DNA of 62,007 bases from an uncultured Clostridia bacterium. Lineage in GTDB: Bacteria > Bacillota > Clostridia > Christensenellales > HGM11417. The stretch covers positions 1-62,007 of the forward strand of contig CALVJY010000014.1 in assembly GCA_944332455.1 (NCBI GenBank). Reading direction: 5' to 3'. Positions 1-7,624 of the stretch are shown piece after piece. The position numbers and the translations under genes are program-made. The notes beneath the pieces are model-generated. The model did not search any database. It saw nothing but the letters and a program-made list of their open reading frames with translations, and had not been told where the DNA came from. How positions within the stretch are numbered: position 1 is the stretch's first letter; every line of letters begins with the position of its first letter.

Positions 1-246
1 TGCGCAGACTGTGGAGGAAAAATGAAGATGAATTATATCAACCGCAACGGTAAAGTATATTTGAATTTTAACTGCGGAAATCATGTGCGTTTAGGAAAAT
101 CGTATTGCTTTTCGCATTTCATACAGGCGAAAGTTGCACACAATGAAAATCATGCTTACCATGGTCCTGTGGCAATGTATAAAAAGAACGGATTTAAACC
201 TTGCGGTCAAATTGAAGGATGCATGGTTTGCAGAAAAAACCTTTGA
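1..246 (+). pseudogene. Remnant: serine-recombinase zinc ribbon running into an acetyltransferase-like tail
   Basis: The reading frame is open from base 1 and ends at a TGA. The first about 45 residues read like the zinc beta-ribbon of large serine recombinases: a CADCGGKM start, then C-G-N-H and later YCFSHFIQ, which is the usual Cys-rich element followed by SHFI. After residue 45 the similarity stops. The end instead looks like the C-terminus of a GNAT acetyltransferase (GPVAMYKKNGF, then GCMVCRKNL). A normal recombinase would continue with a long coiled C-terminal region. I read this as two gene fragments joined by deletion. The left part runs off the window, so an intact N-terminal domain upstream cannot be excluded. 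Confidence 0.55.
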
Positions 247-295
247 TTCATGGGAATAGTAGCAACAAATCTTTGAAAGGTTTTGGGAGCAGGAG

Positions 296-328
296 AAAGA
301 GCGGAAGAAGTCAAATCTTCCGCTCTTT
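296..328. terminator. Perfect 13-bp hairpin, bidirectional terminator candidate
   Basis: AAAGAGCGGAAGA and its exact complement flank a 7-base loop. The stem ends in A/T runs on both sides, so it could stop transcription from the remnant on the left and from the minus-strand gene on the right. Confidence 0.6.
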
Positions 329-367
329 GCATTTTGTATCAAATCAACTTGTGTCAAATCAGCAAGG

Positions 368-745
368 TCAAGGCTCCATCCAGAAATAATAGGAAGCCAA
401 AGCATCTTCTTTTGTCATCCGAAGTTCAGAATCGACAAAGACTCGCGGCAAATTATGAATTGCCCGGAAAATCCTGACGATCTCCTGCTTGTATCCTTTT
501 CCCTGGTTTAGTAAAGTCAGGAATATTTGATTGGTCGATTCCAGAATCAAATGGCAAATCTGACTTTCTTGCTCTGACAAAATCTCGCATTGGCCAGGAG
601 AATTCAAAACAGCAATCCATTCTTCCAAGGGGCGTCCGCTGCTGAATTTTTGGAGCTTACGGCAGTCTTCTGGAAGATTCAGTTTGACCTGCATACCCAT
701 AAAAGATTCAGTCACATTTCTGATCAAAACGGTGTCAAAAAGCAT
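368..745 (-). CDS. Hypothetical protein, unknown family
   Basis: I do not recognise this gene. It would encode about 125 residues, largely predicted helical, ending in KEDALASYYFWMEP. No membrane segment or signal peptide is visible. The frame can be extended to a TTG at 757. I prefer the ATG at 745, although no convincing Shine-Dalgarno precedes either start. Base composition is more AT-rich than the genes that follow, and the neighbours are mobile-element debris, so it is probably accessory DNA. It could also be a decayed gene. Confidence 0.4.
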   Translation of the reverse strand: MLFDTVLIRNVTESFMGMQVKLNLPEDCRKLQKFSSGRPLEEWIAVLNSPGQCEILSEQESQICHLILESTNQIFLTLLNQGKGYKQEIVRIFRAIHNLPRVFVDSELRMTKEDALASYYFWMEP

Positions 746-757
746 CTGTTCATACAA

Positions 758-790
758 TTTTTTGGACCATCATGTTTTTTGGACCATCAT
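758..790. repeat. Two perfect 16-base direct repeats
   Basis: The sequence TTTTTTGGACCATCAT occurs at 758-773 and again at 775-790, one base apart. It lies just upstream of the minus-strand gene ending at 368, so it may be that gene's regulatory region or a small duplication scar. Confidence 0.8.
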
Positions 791-904
791 TTTTTCTGAA
801 TTGCAAAGGGAAAACAAAATTTCGCCAAATGTATTTTTCTGCATCATTTAAGTCCAAATTTTAATCCCTGATCATGAAACGTCAAAAACTTGATTCAGGA
901 AATT

Positions 905-2560
905 TTATTTTTCTTCGTCCCGGGAACGGATCTCCACCCGGCGGATCTTACCGCTCACGGTCTTGGGCAGTTCGTCCACAAATTCCAGGATGCGGGGATA
1001 CTTGTAGGGGGCGGTCACTTTTTTGACGTGGTTCTGCAGCTCCTTTTTCAGCGCCTCCGAGGGTTCAAAGCCCCTGGCCAGCACCACGGTGGCCTTGACC
1101 ACCTGTCCCCGCACGGGGTCGGGCGCGGCCGTAATGGCGCATTCCAGCACCGATGGGTGGGTCAGCAGGGCGCTTTCCACTTCGAAGGGGCCGATGCGAT
1201 AGCCCGAGCACTTGATGACGTCGTCATTCCGGCCCACAAACCAGTAGTAGCCGTCGCTGTCCCTCCAGGCGGTGTCCCCGGTGGAATACATGTTGTTCGC
1301 AAAAGCTTTGGCGTTCAGTTCCGGCGCATCCCGATATCCCTTGAAAAGGCCGCAGGGGCTGTAACGATCGGTCCCGCGCACCATGATGGTCCCCACGATG
1401 CCGTCCTCGCAGCTTTGGCCGTTCTCGTCCACGATGTCCAAATCGTACAGGGGAGAGGGCTTTCCGGTGGAGCCGGGCTTGACGGGGAACCAGGGAAAGT
1501 TGGCGATCAGAACAGAGGTCTCGCTCTGGCCGAAGCCCTCGCGCACTTCCAGCCCGGTGGCCTCCCGGAAGCGGTAGAACACTTCGGGGTTGAGGGGCTC
1601 GCCGGCGATGGCGCAGTGCTTGATGGAGGAAAGGTCGTAGCGGGACAGATCCTCCTTGATGAGAAAGCGGTAGATGGTGGGCGGGGCGCAGAAGGTGGTC
1701 AGTTTCAGGGTCTCCATGACTTTCAGCAGGGTCTCAGGCACAAATTTTTCGGTGTCGTGGGCGGCGACGACGGCTCCGCACAGCCATTGTCCGTAGATCT
1801 TGCCCCAGCCGAACTTGGCCCAGCCCGAGTCGGAGACGGTCAGGTGCAGCCCGCCGTCCTCCACCTGCTGCCAATATTTTGCGGTCACGATGTGGCCCAG
1901 GGGGTAGGAAAAATCGTGCCGGACCATTTTGGGCATCCCGGTGGTGCCCGACGAAAAATAGATCAGCATGGTGTCCGAGGTCCGGATGCTTCCGTCCCGC
2001 TCAAAGACCGGGGAGCGGGCGGGCACTTCGGCCCTGAAATCCTCAAAGCCCTCGGCCGGCTCGTCCGAGACCAGGACAAAATGTTCCACGCCGGACAGCT
2101 CTTTGCGGGCAAGGCCGACGTGGCGGATGATCTCCGGGTCGTCGGCGATCACGATCATCCGCACCTTGGCGGCCTCGCAGCGGTAAATGATGTCCTTCTC
2201 GGTCAGCTGGAAGGTGGCGGGAATGGCCACGGCGCCGATCTTGTGCAGGGCCAGCAGGCAGACCCAGACCTCGGGGCGCTGCTTCAGGATCAAAAGAACC
2301 GAATCGCCCTTGCGGACGCCGAGCTCTTTGAACCAGTTGGCCGCCCGGTTGGAGGCCAGACTGAGGTCGGAAAAGGTAAAGTCCCTGCGCTCCAGCCGGT
2401 CGTTGATCCAGACCAGGGCCTTTTTCCCGGGATCCAGGGCCGCCCACTCGTCCACGACGTCGTGTGCGAAGTTAAAATGTTCGGGAATGTTGACGGTGTA
2501 ATGCTGCTTGAAATCCTCGTAGGAGGAAAACTCTGTGCGCGGCAGGTATTTTTCGATCAT
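905..2560 (-). CDS. AMP-forming acyl-CoA synthetase (medium/branched-chain type)
   Basis: Activates a carboxylic acid with ATP to an acyl-adenylate and transfers it to CoA in the cytoplasm. The 551 residues are the normal family length. Visible motifs are the nucleotide-binding loop YFSSGTTGMPK at residues 201-211, GFGQSET near 330, STGDTAW near 425, the hinge region with KCSGYRIGPFEVES near 450, and the catalytic lysine segment PKTVSGKIRR near 535. The overall pattern is that of the MACS/MbcS group, not of acetyl-CoA synthetase or luciferase-like enzymes. The substrate cannot be read from sequence. An AGGACGCG-type ribosome site (GGAGG) precedes the ATG. It lies 12 bases downstream of the XRE-cupin regulator gene and is probably co-transcribed with it. 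It is clearly paralogous to the ligase at 3581-5230. Confidence 0.9.
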   Translation of the reverse strand: MIEKYLPRTEFSSYEDFKQHYTVNIPEHFNFAHDVVDEWAALDPGKKALVWINDRLERRDFTFSDLSLASNRAANWFKELGVRKGDSVLLILKQRPEVWVCLLALHKIGAVAIPATFQLTEKDIIYRCEAAKVRMIVIADDPEIIRHVGLARKELSGVEHFVLVSDEPAEGFEDFRAEVPARSPVFERDGSIRTSDTMLIYFSSGTTGMPKMVRHDFSYPLGHIVTAKYWQQVEDGGLHLTVSDSGWAKFGWGKIYGQWLCGAVVAAHDTEKFVPETLLKVMETLKLTTFCAPPTIYRFLIKEDLSRYDLSSIKHCAIAGEPLNPEVFYRFREATGLEVREGFGQSETSVLIANFPWFPVKPGSTGKPSPLYDLDIVDENGQSCEDGIVGTIMVRGTDRYSPCGLFKGYRDAPELNAKAFANNMYSTGDTAWRDSDGYYWFVGRNDDVIKCSGYRIGPFEVESALLTHPSVLECAITAAPDPVRGQVVKATVVLARGFEPSEALKKELQNHVKKVTAPYKYPRILEFVDELPKTVSGKIRRVEIRSRDEEK

Positions 2561-2572
2561 CGCGTCCTCCGG

Positions 2573-3136
2573 TCAAAGTCTGGTGCTGGTCTCGTTGATG
2601 ACGGTCAGAAAACGGGACCTGGGGGAGACCGATTCCTGGCCGTGGGGATGGGTGGGATCGAAGTAGATGCTGTCCCCGGCGTTCAGGACAAAGCGGTGGC
2701 CGTCGATCAGGACCGCGATGCTGCCCTCCAGCACAAAGTTGAATTCCTGGCCGCGGTGGGTGACCAGATGGGGCGGCCGCTCCTTCTTTTCCAGGGTGAC
2801 GATCATGGGCTCCATCTCGCGGTCGATGTAGTTGAAGGCCAGCGAAGTGAACACATACTCCTTGTAGCGCTCCACCGTGGCCCCGTTGCCCTGGCGGACG
2901 ATGGTGTAGGTCTGCATCTTCGGCCCCTCGCCGGTCAGCAGCACGGTGGGGTCCACGCCAAGCACCGAGGCCACGGCATAGAGGGCGGAGATGGGCATGT
3001 CGGCCTCCGCGCGCTCGTAGGCGGCATAGTCGGAGAGGGAAAGGCCGCTTTTTTCGGCTACTTCCTCCCGCGAAAGTTCCAATATTTCCCGCAGTTCGAC
3101 GATGCGCTCGGAAACCTGCTTCAGCTTGTCGTTCAT
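2573..3136 (-). CDS. XRE-family helix-turn-helix regulator with C-terminal cupin domain
   Basis: A 187-residue transcription factor. Residues about 10-65 form a lambda-repressor-like helix-turn-helix (SREEVAEKSGLSLSDYAAYE). Residues about 105-180 form a small-molecule-binding cupin (GQEFNFVLEGSIAVLIDG, then DSIYFDPTHPHG). The frame also offers a GTG three codons upstream, but the GGAGG ribosome site overlaps it and sits 8 bases before the ATG, so the ATG at 3136 is the likelier start. Proteins of this architecture commonly control the neighbouring metabolic gene. Here the neighbour is the acyl-CoA ligase directly downstream, and the ligand may be its substrate or product (inference). Confidence 0.88.
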   Translation of the reverse strand: MNDKLKQVSERIVELREILELSREEVAEKSGLSLSDYAAYERAEADMPISALYAVASVLGVDPTVLLTGEGPKMQTYTIVRQGNGATVERYKEYVFTSLAFNYIDREMEPMIVTLEKKERPPHLVTHRGQEFNFVLEGSIAVLIDGHRFVLNAGDSIYFDPTHPHGQESVSPRSRFLTVINETSTRL

Positions 3137-3184
3137 TCCGGTCACCTCCAGACAGACGAAGGGGGATCCTCCGATTTAAGTCCT

Positions 3185-3213
3185 ATTATACCGTTTTTTC
3201 AGAAAAAAGACAA
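3185..3213 (-). promoter_or_regulatory. Promoter of the XRE-cupin / ligase operon
   Basis: On the minus strand TTGTCT and TATAAT are separated by 17 bases. This promoter is back to back with the T-box promoter on the plus strand. Confidence 0.7.
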
Positions 3214-3233
3214 TAAAAAACCCCTCAAAATGT

Positions 3234-3263
3234 TTGACAAACCATATAACAATTGAGTATAAT
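3234..3263 (+). promoter_or_regulatory. Promoter of the T-box leader
   Basis: TTGACA and TATAAT with an 18-base spacer give a near-consensus vegetative promoter. Transcription should begin about 3270, just ahead of the T-box stem I. Confidence 0.85.
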
Positions 3264-3269
3264 AGCCAT

Positions 3270-3546
3270 AATTTAACCTTCTAAAGACTTGGATGGGGAC
3301 GCGGAAAAGGGCGTCGGACTGTTTGACAGAGAGCCGCCGGTCGCTGAAAGCGCGGAAACAGTTGTCCTTTTTCATCACCCCGGAGTCGTCCGGCCCAAAG
3401 AGTTTTCCGGTAGGCCGGAACGTGTCCTCACGTTACAGGGGAGCATATTAAAGGATATGCGACAGAGCGGCAGAGCTTTTCTGCCATTAGGGTGGTACCG
3501 CGGATCGAAACGTTCGTCTCTAGTTGGGGACGGACGTTTTTTGTTT
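3270..3546 (+). ncRNA. T-box riboswitch, probable isoleucine specifier, with intrinsic terminator
   Basis: The leader carries the hallmark T-box sequence AGGGTGGTACCGCGG at 3489-3503 and the conserved ACAGAGAGCC element of stem I (from 3326). A 13-bp terminator hairpin with a T run lies at 3508-3545. On the 3' side of the stem I internal loop the sequence ATC-AC precedes the closing strand CCCCGGAGTC, so ATC (3374-3376, isoleucine) is the likely specifier codon. TTC (phenylalanine) three bases earlier is the alternative. The acceptor-binding bulge TGGT predicts a tRNA with discriminator A, which fits tRNA-Ile and also tRNA-Phe. The only gene downstream in range is an acyl-CoA ligase, which is an unusual T-box target. 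Confidence 0.92.
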
Positions 3547-3580
3547 TCGGCCGCCCGCTTGGTTGCAGAAGGAGTGAAAC

Positions 3581-5230
3581 ATGGAACTGATCTACCAAAA
3601 ATTCACGAGGGAACGGCTCTCGCCGGCGGGCGTTCTGGAGGCCGTCGACTTTGACATTCCCAAAGATTTTAACTTCGGCTTTGACGTGGTGGACGCTCTG
3701 GCGAAAAAGTGCCCGGAAAAGACGGCGCTTTTGCACCTGGACCGGGAAAGGCGGGAGCGGCGGTTCAGCTTTGCGGAGATCTCGGCCCTCTCCAATCGGG
3801 CGGCCAACGCGCTGGCCGGGCTGGGGATCGGAAAGGGAGACGTGGTACTGCTGGTCCTCCGGCGGAACTGGCAGTTCTGGCCGATCATCGTGGCCCTGCA
3901 CAAGCTGGGGGCCGTGGCCGTCCCGGCCACCGATCAGCTCCAGAAAAAAGACTTCGTCTACCGCTTCCGTGCCGCGAAGATCAAAGCCGTTCTCTGCACG
4001 GCCGAAGGCGAGGCGGCCGGGCACATCGAGGCCGCCCTGCCCGAGTCTCCCACCGTGCGGGTGTGCGGGATGGTCAACGGCCTGCGGCCGGGCTGGACGG
4101 ACTTCGACGCCCTGATGGCGGCTTCCTCCCCCGATTTTTCCCGCCCGGCGCACTCCAACGACCGGGACGACCTGATGCTGATGTACTTCACTTCGGGGAC
4201 CACGGGCTATCCCAAGATCGCCGCCCACACCTTTTCCTATCCGCTGGGCCATGTGGTCACCGCGAGGTATTGGCACAACGTCCGGCCGGACGGCATCCAC
4301 TTCGCCATTTCGGACACCGGCTGGGGCAAGGCGGTCTGGGGGAAACTGTACGGGCAGTGGCTGTGCGAGACCTGCGTGTTCGTCTTTGACTTCGACCGCT
4401 TTCATCCGGCCGAGGTGCTGGAGGTCATTCAGGATTACAAGATCGACACCTTCTGCGCGCCGCCCACCATGTATCGCTTCTTCATCAAGGAGGATCTCTC
4501 CCGCTTTGACCTCTCCCATCTGAAATATGCCTGCATCGCCGGCGAAGCCCTCAATCCCGAGGTATTCCGACAGTTTTACGAGAGCACCGGCCTCAAGCTG
4601 ATGGAGGGGTTCGGCCAGACCGAGACCACGCTGACCGTCTGCAACCTGGTGGGAACGGAACCCAAGCCCGGCTCCATGGGGAAGCCAAACCCACAATATG
4701 AAGTGGACCTGCTGACCGGGGAGGGGAAAAGCGCCCAGCCCGGCGAGGTGGGGGAGATCGTCCTGCGCACCGACCGCAAAGTGCCGGTCGGGATGTTCCG
4801 ATGCTACTACCTGGACGAGGAAAAGACCAAAGAGGCCTGGCACGACGGCCTCTATCACACCGGCGACATGGCCTGGAAGGACGAGGACGGCTACTTCTGG
4901 TACGTCGGACGGACCGATGATCTGATCAAGAGCTCGGGTTACCGCATCGGCCCCTTCGAGATCGAAAGCGTACTGATGGAGCATCCCGCCGTGCTGGAGT
5001 GCGCGGTCACCGCCGTTCCCGATCCCATCCGCGGGCAGGCCGTGAAGGCCACCATCGTCCTGGCCAGGGGCTTCGAGCCCTCGGAAACGCTGAAAAAGGA
5101 GCTTCAGGATCACGTCAAAAAGATGACCGCCCCCTACAAGTATCCTCGAGTGGTAGAATTTGTGTCCGAGCTGCCCAAGACCGTCAGCGGCAAGATCAAG
5201 CGTGTGGACATCCGCGGCGGAACAAAGTGA
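3581..5230 (+). CDS. AMP-forming acyl-CoA synthetase under T-box control
   Basis: The 549-residue protein has the same domain order as its paralogue at 905-2560: YFTSGTTGYPK near residue 200, GFGQTETT near 345, HTGDMAWKDEDGYFW near 425, KSSGYRIGPFEIES near 445 and PKTVSGKIKR near 535. It forms acyl-CoA from a free acid, ATP and CoA. The ATG has an AAGGAG site 7 bases upstream. Expression is expected to rise when the cognate tRNA is uncharged, because the leader is a T-box. If the specifier is isoleucine, a natural substrate would be 2-methylbutyrate. Many anaerobes convert its CoA ester to isoleucine by reductive carboxylation. That substrate is an inference. Confidence 0.9.
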   Translation: MELIYQKFTRERLSPAGVLEAVDFDIPKDFNFGFDVVDALAKKCPEKTALLHLDRERRERRFSFAEISALSNRAANALAGLGIGKGDVVLLVLRRNWQFWPIIVALHKLGAVAVPATDQLQKKDFVYRFRAAKIKAVLCTAEGEAAGHIEAALPESPTVRVCGMVNGLRPGWTDFDALMAASSPDFSRPAHSNDRDDLMLMYFTSGTTGYPKIAAHTFSYPLGHVVTARYWHNVRPDGIHFAISDTGWGKAVWGKLYGQWLCETCVFVFDFDRFHPAEVLEVIQDYKIDTFCAPPTMYRFFIKEDLSRFDLSHLKYACIAGEALNPEVFRQFYESTGLKLMEGFGQTETTLTVCNLVGTEPKPGSMGKPNPQYEVDLLTGEGKSAQPGEVGEIVLRTDRKVPVGMFRCYYLDEEKTKEAWHDGLYHTGDMAWKDEDGYFWYVGRTDDLIKSSGYRIGPFEIESVLMEHPAVLECAVTAVPDPIRGQAVKATIVLARGFEPSETLKKELQDHVKKMTAPYKYPRVVEFVSELPKTVSGKIKRVDIRGGTK

Positions 5231-5611
5231 TCTTCAAAAATTCAGCTCATCCTGCCCGCTGTATCATTCTGGCGTTCTCTTCTGATCGAACGGACAAAGG
5301 TCTGCCCTTGCGGCGGGCCTTTTTGCTGTCTGCGGAAGGCCGGGATCCCGAAAGTTTTCTGGTCTGGCCATCCGCTTTTTTTGACCGGCTGCGGCGGTGT
5401 TTTCCCGTGTCTGAAGGTTATATTTTTTATTTGACCGGCCGCTTTTTTCGGCAAGGCAGACGGAAAAGGGAAAATTTCAATATTTCATAGAATTTTCACA
5501 GAAAAATATTTGTGCTTTTTTTCGTGATATGGTAATATAAATAGAGTAATATAGTTTTGAAAACTATGTCAACTTATTTTAAAAATTTAAACCAATGCAG
5601 GAGGCGCAGGA
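5231..5611. other. Gene-free stretch between the ligase and degV
   Basis: I find no gene. At 5296-5324 a hairpin (GCCC with GGGC, extended by AAAGG with CCTTT) followed by Ts is a moderate terminator for the ligase. The remainder becomes AT-rich toward the degV promoter. Confidence 0.55.
5510..5538 (+). promoter_or_regulatory. Promoter of degV
   Basis: TTGTGC and TAATAT are separated by 17 bases in a very AT-rich region about 75 bases upstream of the degV start. Confidence 0.55.
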
Positions 5612-6493
5612 ATGAAACCTTTTATCATCTCCACGGAATCGACTTCAGATCTGACGCCCGAGCTGATCGCAGAGTGCGACGTTCGGGTCATCCCGATGAC
5701 TTATATCCTGGACGGGGTGGAGTATCCTACCGAGGACGGAAAGACCCTTTCGGCCGAGGAGTTTTATGATCGGGTCCGGAAAGGGGGTATGCCCAAGACT
5801 TCCATGGTCAACGAAGATCAGGCTGTGCGGTGGCTGCGCGCCCTGGTCAACGAGGGGCAGAAGGTGCTGCATCTCAGCTTTTCTTCGGCGCTCTCGGGGA
5901 CCTGCCAGAGCTTTCTGAACGCCGCTGCGACCCTGAACGGGGAGCTGGGCGAGGAGCGGATCGTGGTCCTCGACACCCTGGCCGCCTCCATGGGACAGGG
6001 GCTGCTGGTGTGGTATGCCGCGCAGTACCGTAAGGCCGGCGATGATTTTGAGACGGTCTGCCGGAAGATGCGGACGCTCATTCCCAAGCTGAATCACTAC
6101 TTCACGGTGGACAGTCTGGCCCATCTTCGCCGGGGAGGCCGGGTCTCCGGCTTTACGGCGCTGCTCGGCTCCATTTTGAACATCAAACCCGAGCTGCATG
6201 TGGACGAGAACGGAAAGCTGATCCCCATCGGCAAAGTCCCCGGCCGGAAAAAGGCCATTTCGGGACTGTTCGCCAAGATGCAGGAGCGCTGGATCCCCGA
6301 GGAGAACAAGACGGTGTTCATCAGCCATGGGGATTGCCTGGCCGAGGCGCAGTCGCTCGGCAGGATGATCGAAGAAAGGCTGGGCGTTCAGGACATCCGC
6401 TACGGCATGATCGGTCCGGTCATCGGCGCGCACTCCGGCCCGGGGACCATCGCCCTCTTCTTCGTCGCCAAGGACAAGTTTGAAAAGAAGTAA
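5612..6493 (+). CDS. DegV family fatty-acid-binding protein
   Basis: The 293-residue protein matches the DegV/FakB fold. It opens with IISTESTSDLTPELI, carries the fatty-acid-head-group loop FSSALSGT near residue 90, and has RRGGRVSG near 170. The known role of FakB proteins is to hold a fatty acid for phosphorylation by FakA, feeding phospholipid synthesis. No fakA lies in the window. The AGGAGG site before the ATG is strong. It looks monocistronic, with its own promoter and a terminator immediately downstream. Confidence 0.9.
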   Translation: MKPFIISTESTSDLTPELIAECDVRVIPMTYILDGVEYPTEDGKTLSAEEFYDRVRKGGMPKTSMVNEDQAVRWLRALVNEGQKVLHLSFSSALSGTCQSFLNAAATLNGELGEERIVVLDTLAASMGQGLLVWYAAQYRKAGDDFETVCRKMRTLIPKLNHYFTVDSLAHLRRGGRVSGFTALLGSILNIKPELHVDENGKLIPIGKVPGRKKAISGLFAKMQERWIPEENKTVFISHGDCLAEAQSLGRMIEERLGVQDIRYGMIGPVIGAHSGPGTIALFFVAKDKFEKK

Positions 6494-6571
6494 GCCTCCG
6501 CCGGCAGGAGCGGGCGAGGGGCAAAAAACAAAAACAGGGTTTTCAGACCGATTTCATCGGTTCAACACCGG

Positions 6572-6610
6572 ATTCACGGCTTTTTGCTTGCAAAAGGCCG
6601 TGAATTTTTG
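6572..6610 (+). terminator. Terminator of degV overlapping the next promoter
   Basis: ATTCACGGC plus TTTTGC pair with GCAAAA plus GCCGTGAAT, giving a 15-bp interrupted hairpin followed by TTTTT. Its 3' arm contains the -35 box of the downstream glucokinase promoter. Confidence 0.8.
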
Positions 6611-6616
6611 TATAAT
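6588..6616 (+). promoter_or_regulatory. Promoter of the glucokinase gene
   Basis: TTGCAA and TATAAT are spaced by 17 bases. The -35 box lies inside the degV terminator hairpin. Confidence 0.7.
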
Positions 6617-6652
6617 AGAGGATAGTATTTTCTTTGCGTCTGCGGAGGGAAA

Positions 6653-7624
6653 ATGAGTCAGCTGTATTTGGGAATCGATCTGGGCGGCACCAACATCAAG
6701 GCGGGCCTTTGCGATCCGGAGGGAAACATTCTGGAAAAGCAGTCGGTCAAGACCGGAAAGGAACGTCCCTACGGGGAGATCATCGCCGACATGGCGGCGC
6801 TGTGCCGGCGGGTCTGCGAGTCGGCCGGGCATGACTTCGGGGAGATCGAGGGCATCGGCATCGGTTCGCCCGGCACGGTGGACAGCAGGACGGGCAGTAT
6901 TTTTTACGCCAACAATCTGCGGTGGCACGACGTGCCGGTGGGCAAGACCTTGTCCGCTCTGCTGGATCGGGAGGTCTTTGTCACCAACGACGCCAACGCC
7001 GCGGCTCTGGGTGAGGCGCGGTTCGGCGCCGGCAGGGCCTTTTCCAGCTCGGTCCTGCTGACCCTGGGGACCGGCGTGGGCGGCGGGGTGGTGCTGGACG
7101 GCAAGCTGTTCGAGGGCTTCCGTTCGGCCGGCGCCGAAGTCGGCCACATGATCATCCGGATGGACGGCGAGCCCTGCACCTGCGGTCTGCGGGGGTGTCT
7201 GGAGGCCTATGCTTCGGCCACCGCGCTGATCCGGGATACCAGGCGGGCCATGGACGTCCATCCCGAAAGCGTCATGTGGAGGATCGCGCCGTCTTTGGAG
7301 GCGGTGGACGGCCGGACGGCCTTTGCCGCCGCCCGGGAAGGAGACGCTGCGGCCCGGGAAGTGGTGCAAAACTACATCCACGCGCTGGCCACGGGCATCA
7401 TTGCGCTGGTCAACGTGCTCCGTCCGGAGGCCGTCATCGTCGGCGGCGGCGTCTGCGCGGAGGGAGACTACTTGCTGGATCCTTTGAAAAAACAGGTCTA
7501 CGAGGGGATCTACGGCGGGGACAGCTATGCGCCCCTGCAGATCCTGCGGGCCGAACGGGGCAACGACGCGGGCCTGTTGGGCGCGGCTGCCTATGCGAAA
7601 GATCGGATGACGGAGCGGAAATGA
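6653..7624 (+). CDS. glcK: ROK-family glucokinase
   Basis: Phosphorylates glucose to glucose-6-phosphate with ATP. The 323 residues contain the phosphate-1 motif IDLGGTNIKAG at the N-terminus, NDANAAALGEARFGAG near residue 105, LGTGVGGGVVLDG near 130, the ROK zinc motif CTCGLRGCLE near 175, and a C-terminal GGGVC. These fit the Firmicutes glucokinase subgroup better than ROK repressors, since no helix-turn-helix is present. A GGAGGG site precedes the ATG. The stop codon overlaps the start of the DUF1846 gene (ATGA), so the two are translationally coupled. Confidence 0.88.
   Translation: MSQLYLGIDLGGTNIKAGLCDPEGNILEKQSVKTGKERPYGEIIADMAALCRRVCESAGHDFGEIEGIGIGSPGTVDSRTGSIFYANNLRWHDVPVGKTLSALLDREVFVTNDANAAALGEARFGAGRAFSSSVLLTLGTGVGGGVVLDGKLFEGFRSAGAEVGHMIIRMDGEPCTCGLRGCLEAYASATALIRDTRRAMDVHPESVMWRIAPSLEAVDGRTAFAAAREGDAAAREVVQNYIHALATGIIALVNVLRPEAVIVGGGVCAEGDYLLDPLKKQVYEGIYGGDSYAPLQILRAERGNDAGLLGAAAYAKDRMTERK

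Noticed and set aside
890..3256. A 788-codon open frame antisense to the ligase and the XRE-cupin gene
   Set aside because: It is a low-complexity GC-rich shadow of real genes with clear domains and ribosome sites on the other strand.
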